A stretch of 64,000 nt of DNA from CAJBVG01 sp943371425 (GTDB lineage Bacteria; Bacteroidota; Bacteroidia; Sphingobacteriales; Sphingobacteriaceae): positions 25,171 to 89,170 of the forward strand of contig CALRUR010000012.1 of assembly GCA_943371425.1 (NCBI GenBank), written 5' to 3'. Below are positions 1 through 7,900 of this stretch, in pieces. Positions within the stretch are counted from its first letter, which is position 1; each line of letters opens with the position of its first letter. The notes beneath the pieces were generated by a model that did no database searches, was not told the DNA's origin, and worked only from the letters and a program-made list of their open reading frames with translations. The translations under genes were made by a program, and so were the position numbers.

Positions 1-117
1 TATTTCGGGGCCTGGTTCAATGTCAAATAGATTGACTTGTTTTCTGAGAGCTTTTTGATTGATTTGAACTTTTGCAGATTTCAACTGCTCAAACATCAAT
101 TCTAAAATTTGATTCAT
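1..117 (-). CDS. Partial hypothetical protein, N-terminal 39 residues
   Basis: An open frame reads leftward from an ATG at 115-117 and runs off the window edge, so only the first 39 residues are visible. They start MNQILELMFEQLKSAK and continue into a basic helix-like stretch and an acidic DIEPGPEI segment. I do not recognise the family. It is on the same strand as the other accessory genes to its right and probably belongs to the leftmost module. No promoter box is obvious. The call as a real gene rests on the unbroken frame and its position only. Confidence 0.45.
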   Translation of the reverse strand, partial: MNQILELMFEQLKSAKVQINQKALRKQVNLFDIEPGPEI

Positions 118-200
118 TAGGTTTTTGTTGTTGTAAATTTAGCTTGCGAAAATAAAAAAACTTACAAAAACAGGGTATTCAAAATTATATTTTAAATGTA

Positions 201-270
201 AAATCATACTATGGCAATATGGCAATGGTATATATATACACATTGCCAATTGCCAATATAAATATGATTT
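201..270. repeat. Long imperfect inverted repeat (hairpin)
   Basis: AAATCATA (201-208) pairs perfectly with TATGATTT (263-270). Inside it, a segment with two GGCAAT motifs (212-227) faces one with two ATTGCC motifs (241-258), and the loop is TA-rich. A stem of about 30 bp with a few mismatches results. It lies in the 318-bp gene-free stretch 118-435 between two minus-strand genes. Nothing else was recognised in that stretch. It could be a terminator for the gene at 436-1176 or a remnant of a small mobile repeat. No T-tract follows the stem. Confidence 0.6.
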
Positions 271-435
271 TAGGGGTGAGAGGGTAATTGCCTAATTATA
301 AGTAATATAAATAAACTAACCTCTAAACCCAAATTTAGATTTTTGGAGTTTCGGGGGTAGTTACAGTTAAATGATTGAAAATGTAATATTTTAAATCATA
401 AATTATATTCACAAGTACTTAATTCCATCTAAATA

Positions 436-1176
436 TTATAGATTAAATAATTCTTTTGCTTTTTTCCAATTCTTTTTAAGAATTGGTTTGTTTACACTAG
501 TATCACCATTCGAAGGCTCACCTGAAAAATGACAAAATTTTTCTGAGTAATCAGGATCTCCAAATTTACTCCAAGATTTGAAGGCTTCATAACTCATTGG
601 CTTTTCTAAGTTGAAAGGAATTGAAACTCCAGTTCTGATGCAATATCCATTTTGTTTTTCAGCTATTTTGGATAAAGTTACTTTTGTGTCTCCAAGTTTC
701 TTTTCTGTTTTGGGAGGAGTGTCAGAATTAACTTTTTTTACAGTTACTCTAATTTCTTCACTGATAGTTAATAGTCTTTGAACTTCATCAAGTGTTGCAT
801 TATACAATTCAGGGTCATGAACTTTGGAAATGTAAATTCCCATTTCGTTGTTATTTTGTTGTGAGAACTCATACAAGTTCATTGATGTAATAATTGCCTC
901 GTTTTCATTTATATAACATTTTGCGTGAAGGTTTTTACACAAACTTGTTCGAATACCAATTTGTCCTTCTAACCAATTATTTTCTTCGAATTGTAATTTA
1001 TTTTCTCGGTAAACTATTCTAATGTCTCGCTTTTGTATGTTTAAATTACTTAGATGCTCTTTAATCCGATCGGTGAACTGTAGATATGGGCTAATAAGAA
1101 TTAACCTTTCTTTAGTTGCTTTGATTAGTTCTTCTAAGTGATAGGAAACGCCTGTTGTATTTAAAAATTTAGCCAT
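436..1176 (-). CDS. PLD-like phosphodiesterase with degenerate zinc-ribbon tail
   Basis: A 246-residue protein with one phospholipase D-like half-site. Residues H84 and K86 (LHAKCYINE) give the HxK motif, but the usual Asp is Glu91. It is followed by TSMN (97-100) and a conserved Glu at 111. One HKD half per chain means it would act as a dimer, as in Nuc-like nucleases. The C-terminus (about 178-235) has the spacing of a double zinc ribbon seen on related proteins, but the second Cys of each pair is missing (C179-T182 and C215-S218), so metal binding is doubtful. Substrate unknown; nuclease or phosphodiesterase activity is inferred from the fold. It follows the membrane-anchored protein at 1295-1864 on the same strand, 118 bp downstream. 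Confidence 0.75.
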   Translation of the reverse strand: MAKFLNTTGVSYHLEELIKATKERLILISPYLQFTDRIKEHLSNLNIQKRDIRIVYRENKLQFEENNWLEGQIGIRTSLCKNLHAKCYINENEAIITSMNLYEFSQQNNNEMGIYISKVHDPELYNATLDEVQRLLTISEEIRVTVKKVNSDTPPKTEKKLGDTKVTLSKIAEKQNGYCIRTGVSIPFNLEKPMSYEAFKSWSKFGDPDYSEKFCHFSGEPSNGDTSVNKPILKKNWKKAKELFNL

Positions 1177-1294
1177 AATTTTAGCTGGTTTTGAATTTCT
1201 ATAATGTTATAAATTTGAAAATGTAATGTAATGAGAATTTAATATCGAACAATATACAATTTACGATTTTAAAAGGATGTTCTTGATACCTAAA

Positions 1295-1864
1295 TTAGTT
1301 TACCAAAGTATCTAATTTAATTGTATTTACATTTTGCAAAGATTTCGTATCTGCTTTAATATTTTTAATCTTTAAATCTGTTTCAAGTTTAAATAACCGA
1401 TCTTGTATTAAAAGAGTATTTTTTTTAATGTTTAAATTTTCACTTTTAAGTTCTGAAACTGTTGTAAAACTAATTATTATGGTCATTAGGGCTATTATTC
1501 CAGTAAATATCTGAAAAATCGCAGATGCATAATTATTATACAGTTGCGAGTTAATCAGTTTTCCATCATTTAAAATTGATTTAGATGAAGCAATTGATAT
1601 ACCTTTAGAGGATATCATGTATTTTGTTTTTGAATGATCAATTGGTTTAGTATTAATTGAGATGTCGATAACATCTTTACTTTCCCATAATACGTTTAAT
1701 TGTTGGTCAATTAGATTCCTGTTATATCGAGTAATTTTAGATAATTCTTCAATAGTTAATTGTGAATTTTCATCCGAAAGCCCATTTAGTTGTTGTTCAC
1801 TTCTTTTGTCTGCAAGGGTCTGCAAAATAGTATGCCTGATTTTATATGATTTGGGTATTAACAT
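1295..1864 (-). CDS. Hypothetical membrane protein with winged-helix-like N-terminus
   Basis: A 189-residue protein of no family I can name. Residues 5-95 look like a small winged-helix domain: helices with ITRYNRNLIDQQLNVLWE, then a strand/turn ending in KYMISSKGIS. One membrane segment follows at about 114-136, then a charged Leu-rich stretch (about 138-170) that may form a coiled coil. The layout suggests a DNA- or protein-binding head tethered to the inner membrane. It sits upstream of the PLD-like gene, and the two could form a pair. Start ATG at 1862-1864. Confidence 0.6.
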   Translation of the reverse strand: MLIPKSYKIRHTILQTLADKRSEQQLNGLSDENSQLTIEELSKITRYNRNLIDQQLNVLWESKDVIDISINTKPIDHSKTKYMISSKGISIASSKSILNDGKLINSQLYNNYASAIFQIFTGIIALMTIIISFTTVSELKSENLNIKKNTLLIQDRLFKLETDLKIKNIKADTKSLQNVNTIKLDTLVN

Positions 1865-2204
1865 AAATACGATTAAACTTTATTCTTATTTTTTTTATTT
1901 TAATTGTCGAATCTATTTCAAGATAACCTAATTGCAATTATGCAACAAATAAAATTTTATAAAGCATTACAATACAGATATTTATATAATAATAAATTAT
2001 TTAAAGTATTGAATTAAATATTTATTATTATTTATATATATTGAAAAATTATTTTTTAAATTTGAATATCAGTACGAGTTAAGCCCTCCTACTTTTACAC
2101 TGGGCTTCCAAGCGGTTACCCATTTGAAAATCGAGAAAAAAAAGTCAATAGATATAAGGGTTTCGAGAGTTAGGTTCATTTACCCCACTCTCCGCTGAAA
2201 AATC

Positions 2205-2232
2205 AAAAACCCAGCTTTTGCTGGGTTTTTTT
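2205..2232. terminator. Bidirectional intrinsic terminator inside boundary repeat copy 1
   Basis: AAAAACCCAGC (205-215 of the 2000s) pairs with GCTGGGTTTTT across a TTTT loop. A-tract and T-tract on the two sides allow termination in both directions. The same hairpin is present in copy 2 but not in copy 3, so it belongs to the element end and not to the host site. Confidence 0.85.
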
Positions 2233-2282
2233 GCGTTAAAAGGGTGCAAGAATGGGTAAATATGTACAGGTTTGGGTTTCCA

Positions 2283-2325
2283 ACTGGTTACCCATTTCAA
2301 AATTACCCCAAAAAGGGTAACCAGT
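2283..2325. repeat. 11-bp inverted repeat in element end
   Basis: ACTGGTTACCC (2283-2293) and its exact reverse complement GGGTAACCAGT (2315-2325) are separated by 21 bp. The left arm is part of TGGGTTTCCAACTGGTTACC (from 2273), which repeats the left half of the boundary core and matches copy 3 better than it matches copy 1's own core. Two TTTGCACA direct repeats (2327 and 2347, 20 bp apart) follow at once. This layout resembles core- and arm-type binding sites of a tyrosine recombinase, which is inference. Confidence 0.65.
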
Positions 2326-2767
2326 GTTTGCACAGTCTTATTCAGATTTGCACAACCGTTTTATTTTCTTTATTTTTTGTATATGTCTATCAAATAACAA
2401 CTTGAGGAGTTTTTTTTGTAATATACTGTAGAAAGAGGTATGGGTTCAATAAAGGAAAAATCTCCGAGGGTTCGTTTTAGGAATTTAAAATAAAATACAA
2501 ATTTGGATTGTTTTTAAACAAAAAAGCCGCCCAAAATGGTTTTAAATCTGTAAGGTTTTTTTAGGATATTACAACCAAGCTTATGATGGTTTTTTTTGTT
2601 AAAACTGTGCAATTAGCGTTTGCACAATCTTACACAGAGGTGTACACCTTTTTTACTTATAATTTTAAATATAAGTATCTGCTAAATAATTAATTGGAAT
2701 GACTTTTCGAGTATGTGAGATTGAAGGAGCTATGGATCAAATAATTTATCAAGAAAATGTCTTTTGT

Positions 2768-5179
2768 TTAGAATTTGTAGCTGTAACCTAGTCTTATTAC
2801 TTGTGTCTCATAATAGTCAGTGCTTATGTATTTAAAGCCTTGTCCCTGAATTTCTTTTTTGATAATCATTGTGTTTAAAATATCTGTTACGTTAAGCAAT
2901 AATTCGCCTTTCCCCTTATTCAAACTCTTTTTTATGCCAAGGTCTAAAGAGAAACGTTGGGCAATTTTTCCTTGAGGAATAATGTCGGGAGCTAAATAAA
3001 TTAAGGTTAATTGTACGTCAAAGTTTTTAGGTAAATGAAAAGAATTATTCACTTTTATATTTCCTGAAATAATTTCTTGTTTGTCGGCTGAAAAGGTGTT
3101 TGGAACAGGATATTTATTTTCTACTCTAAAAGCATTGATTTGATTATGATACCCATTAACGTTTAAATTAAAGGAATACCATTTTGCTACTTCCTGTGAC
3201 AAGACAACCTCTAAACCAGTATTATAACTTCTTCCAGCATTTTGAAATATAGCATATATCAAATTGCTATTTGGAGCAATGCTCGAAATTCGAGTGATAG
3301 TTCCGTCAGCAAAACGGTGGTAAGAGGCAGAATAAAAATACCCTTTGTTCCAACTTGTCTTATAACCAAGTTCAAATGAATTAGTAAACTGTGGTCGCAA
3401 AGCAGGATTTCCAACCTTTATAATCTCTGCGTCATCGTATTTTGGAAATATTCTTATATCCACTTCGTTTGGTCTATCAACTCTGCGATTATAAAACAAT
3501 GAAATTTTATTGTGGTCGTTTATTTTGTATGCTAATCTTACATTAGGAAATGGCTGTAAATAATTATATCCATCACTCTTATAAGTGTTGTGATTGGGAT
3601 TTACATCATATTGAATTTTCACATATTCTATTCGCAATCCTAACTCAGCTTCCCATTCCTTATTTTCAAATATATAGTTCCCATAGATAGCTGGGATTAA
3701 TTCTTTGTATGTTGCCCAACCACCTGCATTAATATCTAAAACTGAATTTACACCAGGAATAAACTGCATATTTGTTGGAATATTTCTATTACGAATTTTT
3801 ACACCTGTTTCAATTCGACCGTATTTCAAAGGTTTAATGTAATCAAAATTAAAGTCATAAACTTGCTCGTCTGATAATAATTTAAAGGCATCTGTTCCAT
3901 TTGTTGTCGGCAAATAGTTGTCATAAAAATATTTTTCATCCTCTCTATGAAATGAATAGTTCAACCCAATATTTAAAAAATGACCCGCCTGTTTAAATTT
4001 ATGCTGATAGGCAGCAGTTGCCATTATTGTTGTTTTTAGCTCATCCTCCAAAAATTGCCACAATCTTTGTCTTTCAGTATTATCGGCATTAAAAAAAGGT
4101 TGGTCGCCTCTGTCAATTATTTTTTCTCTACCGAATAATGTTGAAATTGTAAGTGTGTTGTTTTGATTCATACTCCAATCAAAACCTGTCTTTGAAGTAA
4201 AAAAGTTGGTATTCCGATTTCTTTTTAATTGTTGATTAATAATAGTTCCATCATCATAGCTTCTTGTCACAAATTCGTTCTTGTTTAGGGTTTGTGTATA
4301 AAGATTGTCTGCTTGAAAAAATACGTTGATCTTCTTTTTTCTATAATTAATTGATAAGGATGGATTTATTTTAGGTGTAAATTGATATTGAGGTCTAATG
4401 GTTGGTAGGTTTTCTTGCCGAACCCATAACGAGCCTAAACCAGTTGTGAAACCAACTTTTCCATTAAAACCTTCTTGTTTGTTTTTCTTCATTAAAATAT
4501 TTATGATGCCTGCATTTCCATTTGCATCATACTTTGATGAAGGATTGTTAATGATTTCTATTTTTTCAATTGCAGAAGCAGGAATATTATCTAAACCCGA
4601 TTGACTTCCAAATCCAGTTAAGGCAGTTTGTTTGCCATCAATTAATACGGTTACTTTATTATTTCCTCTTAATTGCACCTTTCCATCTTGAACTGTTACT
4701 CCTGGCAAATTTTGCATTGTTTGTAAAGCTGAACCTCCACTTTGACCGATGTTATCTTCAACCTTAAAAGACTTTTTGTCCATTTTATCACCTACTTCAT
4801 CCTGTTTAGCCGAGATAACAACTTCACCTAATGTTTTATTATCTTCTTCTAAATTTATTGTAGATATATCCAAAAATTCGGAAAGACTTCCAACATAAAT
4901 AGTTTGCCTTTTGGTAATATAGCCAATAAAAGAAATTTCAAAGTAATAGTTGTTTGGTTTAATATTAGAAAGAGTAAAACGGCCTTCTTCGTTACTAACT
5001 GTTCCTGTCACAAATGCACTATCTTTTTCGGTTTTCAATACTACATTTACATAAGACAAAGCAGATTTATTCGCTTTGTCTTTTATTAAACCTGATATGG
5101 TAACCCCATTGTTTTGACCAAATGAATATGAAGTCAAAACAGTAACTAAGATTACTAAAGAAATTAATTTGGCACGCAT
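2768..5179 (-). CDS. TonB-type outer membrane receptor with CarboxypepD_reg domain
   Basis: An 803-residue outer membrane protein. A signal peptide (1-22, ending SYSFGQ) is followed by a carboxypeptidase-regulatory-like domain (about 27-115), a plug region (about 130-235, with LQTMQNLPGVTVQDGKVQL and VTVLIDG) and a long beta-barrel of the OMP_b-brl_3 type ending in an aromatic residue (GYSYKF). No clear TonB box was seen. Such receptors take up or sense a ligand at the cell surface, and the ligand here is unknown. It is last in a minus-strand group: response regulator, histidine kinase, PepSY-like protein, receptor. It starts 15 bp after the PepSY-like gene stops, so the two are probably co-transcribed. 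The first terminator seen downstream is far away, at 2232. Confidence 0.9.
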   Translation of the reverse strand: MRAKLISLVILVTVLTSYSFGQNNGVTISGLIKDKANKSALSYVNVVLKTEKDSAFVTGTVSNEEGRFTLSNIKPNNYYFEISFIGYITKRQTIYVGSLSEFLDISTINLEEDNKTLGEVVISAKQDEVGDKMDKKSFKVEDNIGQSGGSALQTMQNLPGVTVQDGKVQLRGNNKVTVLIDGKQTALTGFGSQSGLDNIPASAIEKIEIINNPSSKYDANGNAGIINILMKKNKQEGFNGKVGFTTGLGSLWVRQENLPTIRPQYQFTPKINPSLSINYRKKKINVFFQADNLYTQTLNKNEFVTRSYDDGTIINQQLKRNRNTNFFTSKTGFDWSMNQNNTLTISTLFGREKIIDRGDQPFFNADNTERQRLWQFLEDELKTTIMATAAYQHKFKQAGHFLNIGLNYSFHREDEKYFYDNYLPTTNGTDAFKLLSDEQVYDFNFDYIKPLKYGRIETGVKIRNRNIPTNMQFIPGVNSVLDINAGGWATYKELIPAIYGNYIFENKEWEAELGLRIEYVKIQYDVNPNHNTYKSDGYNYLQPFPNVRLAYKINDHNKISLFYNRRVDRPNEVDIRIFPKYDDAEIIKVGNPALRPQFTNSFELGYKTSWNKGYFYSASYHRFADGTITRISSIAPNSNLIYAIFQNAGRSYNTGLEVVLSQEVAKWYSFNLNVNGYHNQINAFRVENKYPVPNTFSADKQEIISGNIKVNNSFHLPKNFDVQLTLIYLAPDIIPQGKIAQRFSLDLGIKKSLNKGKGELLLNVTDILNTMIIKKEIQGQGFKYISTDYYETQVIRLGYSYKF

Positions 5180-5194
5180 TATTACTTAGTAAAT

Positions 5195-5623
5195 TTAGTT
5201 TTGAATTTCTTTTATAAATTTTCCATTACTATCAAAAAGCAAATCCATTCCTTTAATTTCTGCTTCGTAAGTTACTATGCCTTTAACATCAGTAATTTTT
5301 GCAGCCTCTTTTACATTCTGCCCTTTGTAGTTCGCCATTACATATTCTAAAACTCCCTTTGGCAATTGGTTTAATTCGATCTCAATTTCGGTTTCTAACA
5401 AGTTGCCTTGTGCATCAAATAAAACCGATTGCTCCGATTTGTTCATCTCAAATTCTACTTCAAAATTGACACCTTCCTTTTCCCACTTATCTGCTTTTAC
5501 TTGGGGGAAATTCTTTTGAAAAGCTGTTTTTACTGAAGCAGGAACATCTTTTTCCTGTAATTTTTGTGCGAAGGTGAGTGATGTAATCATCGCTGCAACC
5601 ATCATTAATGCTAACTTTTTCAT
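5195..5623 (-). CDS. PepSY-like periplasmic protein
   Basis: A 142-residue secreted protein with a signal peptide (1-19, ending TFAQ). Two repeats follow of the small alpha/beta unit of the PepSY-like (PF11396) family: VPASVKTAFQKNFPQVKADKW near 27 and a second unit from about 82 (LPKGVLEYVMANY), each followed by a YEAEI/FEVEF strand. Proteins of this family are found beside two-component systems and receptors in Bacteroidota and are thought to bind or inhibit periplasmic partners; their exact role is not known. It is the first gene after the kinase and has its own promoter with a direct repeat like that of the regulator gene. Confidence 0.85.
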   Translation of the reverse strand: MKKLALMMVAAMITSLTFAQKLQEKDVPASVKTAFQKNFPQVKADKWEKEGVNFEVEFEMNKSEQSVLFDAQGNLLETEIEIELNQLPKGVLEYVMANYKGQNVKEAAKITDVKGIVTYEAEIKGMDLLFDSNGKFIKEIQN

Positions 5624-5658
5624 TGTTTTGTTTATTTATTTGTTTAAAATCTACAGGA

Positions 5659-5692
5659 CAAAGTTGCAACCCGATTTAGAAGAAAATTAGAA
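5659..5692 (-). promoter_or_regulatory. Predicted response-regulator-dependent promoter of PepSY-like/receptor genes
   Basis: On the minus strand, two TTCTAAAT-like half-sites (plus-strand GATTTAGAA at 5673-5681 and AAATTAGAA at 5684-5692) lie 11 bp apart, one DNA turn, as OmpR-family regulators bind. Six bases downstream is CAACTTTG (5659-5666), one mismatch from the Bacteroidota -7 box TAnnTTTG. The same arrangement precedes the regulator gene at 7635-7669. The sites lie immediately after the kinase stop codon. Confidence 0.65.
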
Positions 5693-5695
5693 TTT

Positions 5696-6961
5696 TTAGA
5701 AAGCCACAGAAAAAGAATGAAAATTGTTTGCAAATGAGTAGGAAATCTTCCAGTTATTCAGGTCTGCAATTTTCTTGATAATAGCCAAACCCAAACCATT
5801 ACCCTGCTCTGATGGATTGGATTTAGAAAAGCGTATGAACAGTTTATCGGCAACTAAGGTTTGTGATTGACCTGTGTTTGAAAATGTAAGTGAATGATTT
5901 GAGAGAGTAACTAAAACCTGACCATCATTTACATTGTGCCTGATAGCATTTAAAAATAAATTGCTGATAAGAATTTCTGCTAAAGCTGGATTTGATTTTA
6001 CTGCAACAGATTCTTTCATTTCTGTTTTTATAATTAGGTTCTTTGCTTTTGCCTGCTCCGTAAAAAAGTCAAAGTGTTTCTCAATTGCCTCGTTCAAATT
6101 AATTGTTTGCTTCTCGTTGTAAATGTCGTTTTCCATCTTAGATAGCAACAATAGGTTTTTGTTCAAACGATTTAGACGTGAAACGCTATCGTTCAAGGAA
6201 CTCAGCATTTTATACTGTTCCTGTGTGAAATCAGAGTTTTGGATAAGGTTATCAATTTTTGCTTGAAAAACTGCCAAGGGCGTTTGCAGTTCATGAGCTG
6301 CATTTTCAACAAATTCTCTTTGAGTATTGTAGATTGAGGTATTCTTGTAAATCAATTTTTCAATACTTTTATTTAAACGATTAAATTCTTCAATATTTGT
6401 TTCAATAAAAATTGGCTGATTTGATTTATCAATTTCAAACTTCTCAATTTGACTTAACGTTTTGTAAAATGGTTTCCAAAGATTGATGGATAATCTTTTT
6501 GTGATTACAAATAAGCCAACAAGTAATAGAGAAATAATAACCAAAAAAAGTATTGCTATGCTCTTCATTAAATCCTCAGTTTCCACTAAGTTAATTCGTG
6601 CTGAATACGTATATGGATAGCCTTCTATGAGAATAGAAGCATTAAGTTCACGGTATGGTTCGGTTTCTGCGTCTAAAGTATCATAGTAAGAGTTATAAAA
6701 GATAGTGTCGTTACCCGAATTTTTAAAAGGCTCAATCTTATTATTTCTATTGTATTTGTTCCAATTTGGGATTTCTGCGGTTGTTAAAGTAGGCAATGAA
6801 TATTTCAAAAATTCATACTTATGGAGTATGAGTGTTTCATCTGTTTCTTCAATGTATAACCTCTCGGTAACATAATAGAACAAAGGTGCGGACACGATTA
6901 ATAGAATCACTGAAAAAAGTATATAAACCGTTGATGTTTTATGTAATAGTTTTTTAGTCAT
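5696..6961 (-). CDS. Two-component sensor histidine kinase
   Basis: A 421-residue inner-membrane kinase. Two membrane segments (about 12-32 and 134-154) enclose a periplasmic sensor loop of about 100 residues. The phosphorylated His is H223 in AAHELQTPLA. An N box (NAIRHNVNDG) and a G box (GNGLGLAIIKKI) follow. The gene overlaps the end of the response regulator gene by 8 bp, so the two are translationally linked. The sensor loop has no recognised domain. The neighbouring PepSY-like protein and receptor suggest that it senses an envelope or nutrient cue, which is inference. Confidence 0.93.
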   Translation of the reverse strand: MTKKLLHKTSTVYILFSVILLIVSAPLFYYVTERLYIEETDETLILHKYEFLKYSLPTLTTAEIPNWNKYNRNNKIEPFKNSGNDTIFYNSYYDTLDAETEPYRELNASILIEGYPYTYSARINLVETEDLMKSIAILFLVIISLLLVGLFVITKRLSINLWKPFYKTLSQIEKFEIDKSNQPIFIETNIEEFNRLNKSIEKLIYKNTSIYNTQREFVENAAHELQTPLAVFQAKIDNLIQNSDFTQEQYKMLSSLNDSVSRLNRLNKNLLLLSKMENDIYNEKQTINLNEAIEKHFDFFTEQAKAKNLIIKTEMKESVAVKSNPALAEILISNLFLNAIRHNVNDGQVLVTLSNHSLTFSNTGQSQTLVADKLFIRFSKSNPSEQGNGLGLAIIKKIADLNNWKISYSFANNFHSFSVAF

Positions 6962-7631
6962 TCTGCCATTTGTAACCTAATCCGTAAACTGTTTTTATGT
7001 AATCGTTGCAACATGCTTCTTTCAATTTGTTTTTTAAGTTTTTTATATGAGCATAAACAAAATCCTGATTGTCAAGCATATCAGCCATATCTCCTGAAAG
7101 ATGCTCAGCTATAGCACTTTTTGAAAGTACTCTATTTTCATTACCGATTAAATATAAAAGCAAATCAATTTCCTTTTTTGTGATGTCAATTTTCTTAGTG
7201 TTTACTTTTACGGTTTTGGAAAGTAAATCAATTTCAATTTCATTGAATGCAACAAGGTTGTTGCCTTTAAAGTTTTTTCGCCTGATAAGGGCTTGTATTC
7301 TTACAAATAATTCCGATAAATGAAAGGGTTTTGTTAGGTAATCATCTGCACCCAAATTGAAACCTTCTATTCTTGTTTCTAAAGTTTCTTTTGCCGAGAT
7401 TATAATTACCCCTTCGGTTTTGTTTTGTCTTTTCAGCTCTTTTAATATTTCAAAACCATTACCGTCTGGCAACATTAGGTCAAGCAATATACAGTCATAG
7501 TCATAGATTGAAATTTTGTCAATGGCTGTTTTTGCATTATCAACCAATTCACATACAAAACTGTTGCCTGTCAAATAGGTTTTAATGCTATTTGCCAATT
7601 CCTGTTCGTCTTCTATCAGCAATAATTTCAT
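6954..7631 (-). CDS. OmpR/PhoB-family response regulator
   Basis: A 225-residue regulator counted from ATG 7629-7631. A TTG two codons upstream is in frame but overlaps the promoter box. The receiver domain has the phospho-acceptor Asp in LLDLMLPDGNG (about residue 51) and Lys in LTKPF. The winged-helix DNA-binding domain ends VYGLGYKW. It is first in the kinase operon. Its -7 box (7635-7642) ends 3 nt before the ATG, so the mRNA is probably leaderless. A direct repeat just upstream of the box points to autoregulation. Confidence 0.92.
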   Translation of the reverse strand: MKLLLIEDEQELANSIKTYLTGNSFVCELVDNAKTAIDKISIYDYDCILLDLMLPDGNGFEILKELKRQNKTEGVIIISAKETLETRIEGFNLGADDYLTKPFHLSELFVRIQALIRRKNFKGNNLVAFNEIEIDLLSKTVKVNTKKIDITKKEIDLLLYLIGNENRVLSKSAIAEHLSGDMADMLDNQDFVYAHIKNLKNKLKEACCNDYIKTVYGLGYKWQND

Positions 7632-7634
7632 ATT

Positions 7635-7669
7635 CAAAGATATGTATTCAATTTAGAAGAAATTTAGAA
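7635..7669 (-). promoter_or_regulatory. Autoregulated promoter of the response regulator operon
   Basis: A perfect direct repeat AATTTAGAA-GA-AATTTAGAA (7650-7658 and 7661-7669, 11 bp apart) sits 7 bp upstream of an exact minus-strand -7 box TATCTTTG (7635-7642). No TTG -33 element is found about 20 bp from the box, which is where the direct repeat lies. That fits a promoter that depends on an activator. The match to the promoter at 5659-5692 in sequence and spacing is the main support. Confidence 0.7.
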
Positions 7670-7900
7670 TTTCAGAATAATAGAGGGGTCGCTAGATGGT
7701 TTATCCCCAAAGAATTGGTACAGATTTTTATAATTAGTTTTATAAATTCACTCTCCAACTACTTAATTTATTAGACATAGTGTAAGTTATAAAATAGCAT
7801 GAAGTTATTATTTAACAAGACATTAAAATGTTTTAAACTTTCGCTATATCCAGTTCTCATACTTTTGTGCTCATATAAGTAATAAAAATTATTTCCTATA
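7670..7900. other. Gene-free stretch before boundary repeat copy 2
   Basis: No open frame, RNA motif or strong hairpin was found in this AT-rich stretch between the regulator promoter and repeat copy 2. Together with copy 2 it makes up the 755-bp gap from the regulator promoter to the transporter gene. Confidence 0.5.

Larger units (their letters stand above)
2061..2555. repeat. Boundary repeat copy 1 (core plus extended end)
   Basis: This is the first of three copies of a module-boundary repeat. The core (2061-2197) matches copies 2 and 3 from the TTTGA..CAGT start through CCCTCCTACTTTTACACTGGG, GGTTACCCATTTGAAA, GTCAATAGATATAAGGGTTT and the hairpin CGAGAGT..ACTCTCCG (2164-2194), ending in CGCTGA. 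To the right, about 350 bp more (to about 2555) resembles copy 2 only. Recognisable shared blocks are GGGTAACCAGTGTTTGCACA, ATGTCTATCAAATAAC, CTCCGAGGGTTCG and ATACAAATTTGGATTGTTTT. It lies in a gene-free gap (1865-2767). The left part of that gap (1865-2060) is very AT-rich with nothing recognisable. The right part (2556-2767) holds a TGTGCAA/TTGCACA pair near 2606-2626. Confidence 0.88.

Noticed and set aside
1662..1931. 89-codon plus-strand frame overlapping the membrane protein gene
   Set aside because: It lies antisense to a better-supported gene and reads as low-complexity Cys/Ser/Phe.
2145..2333. 62-codon open frame on the minus strand across boundary repeat copy 1
   Set aside because: It covers the repeat hairpin and terminator, has no family signature, and the matching region in copy 2 does not keep the frame.
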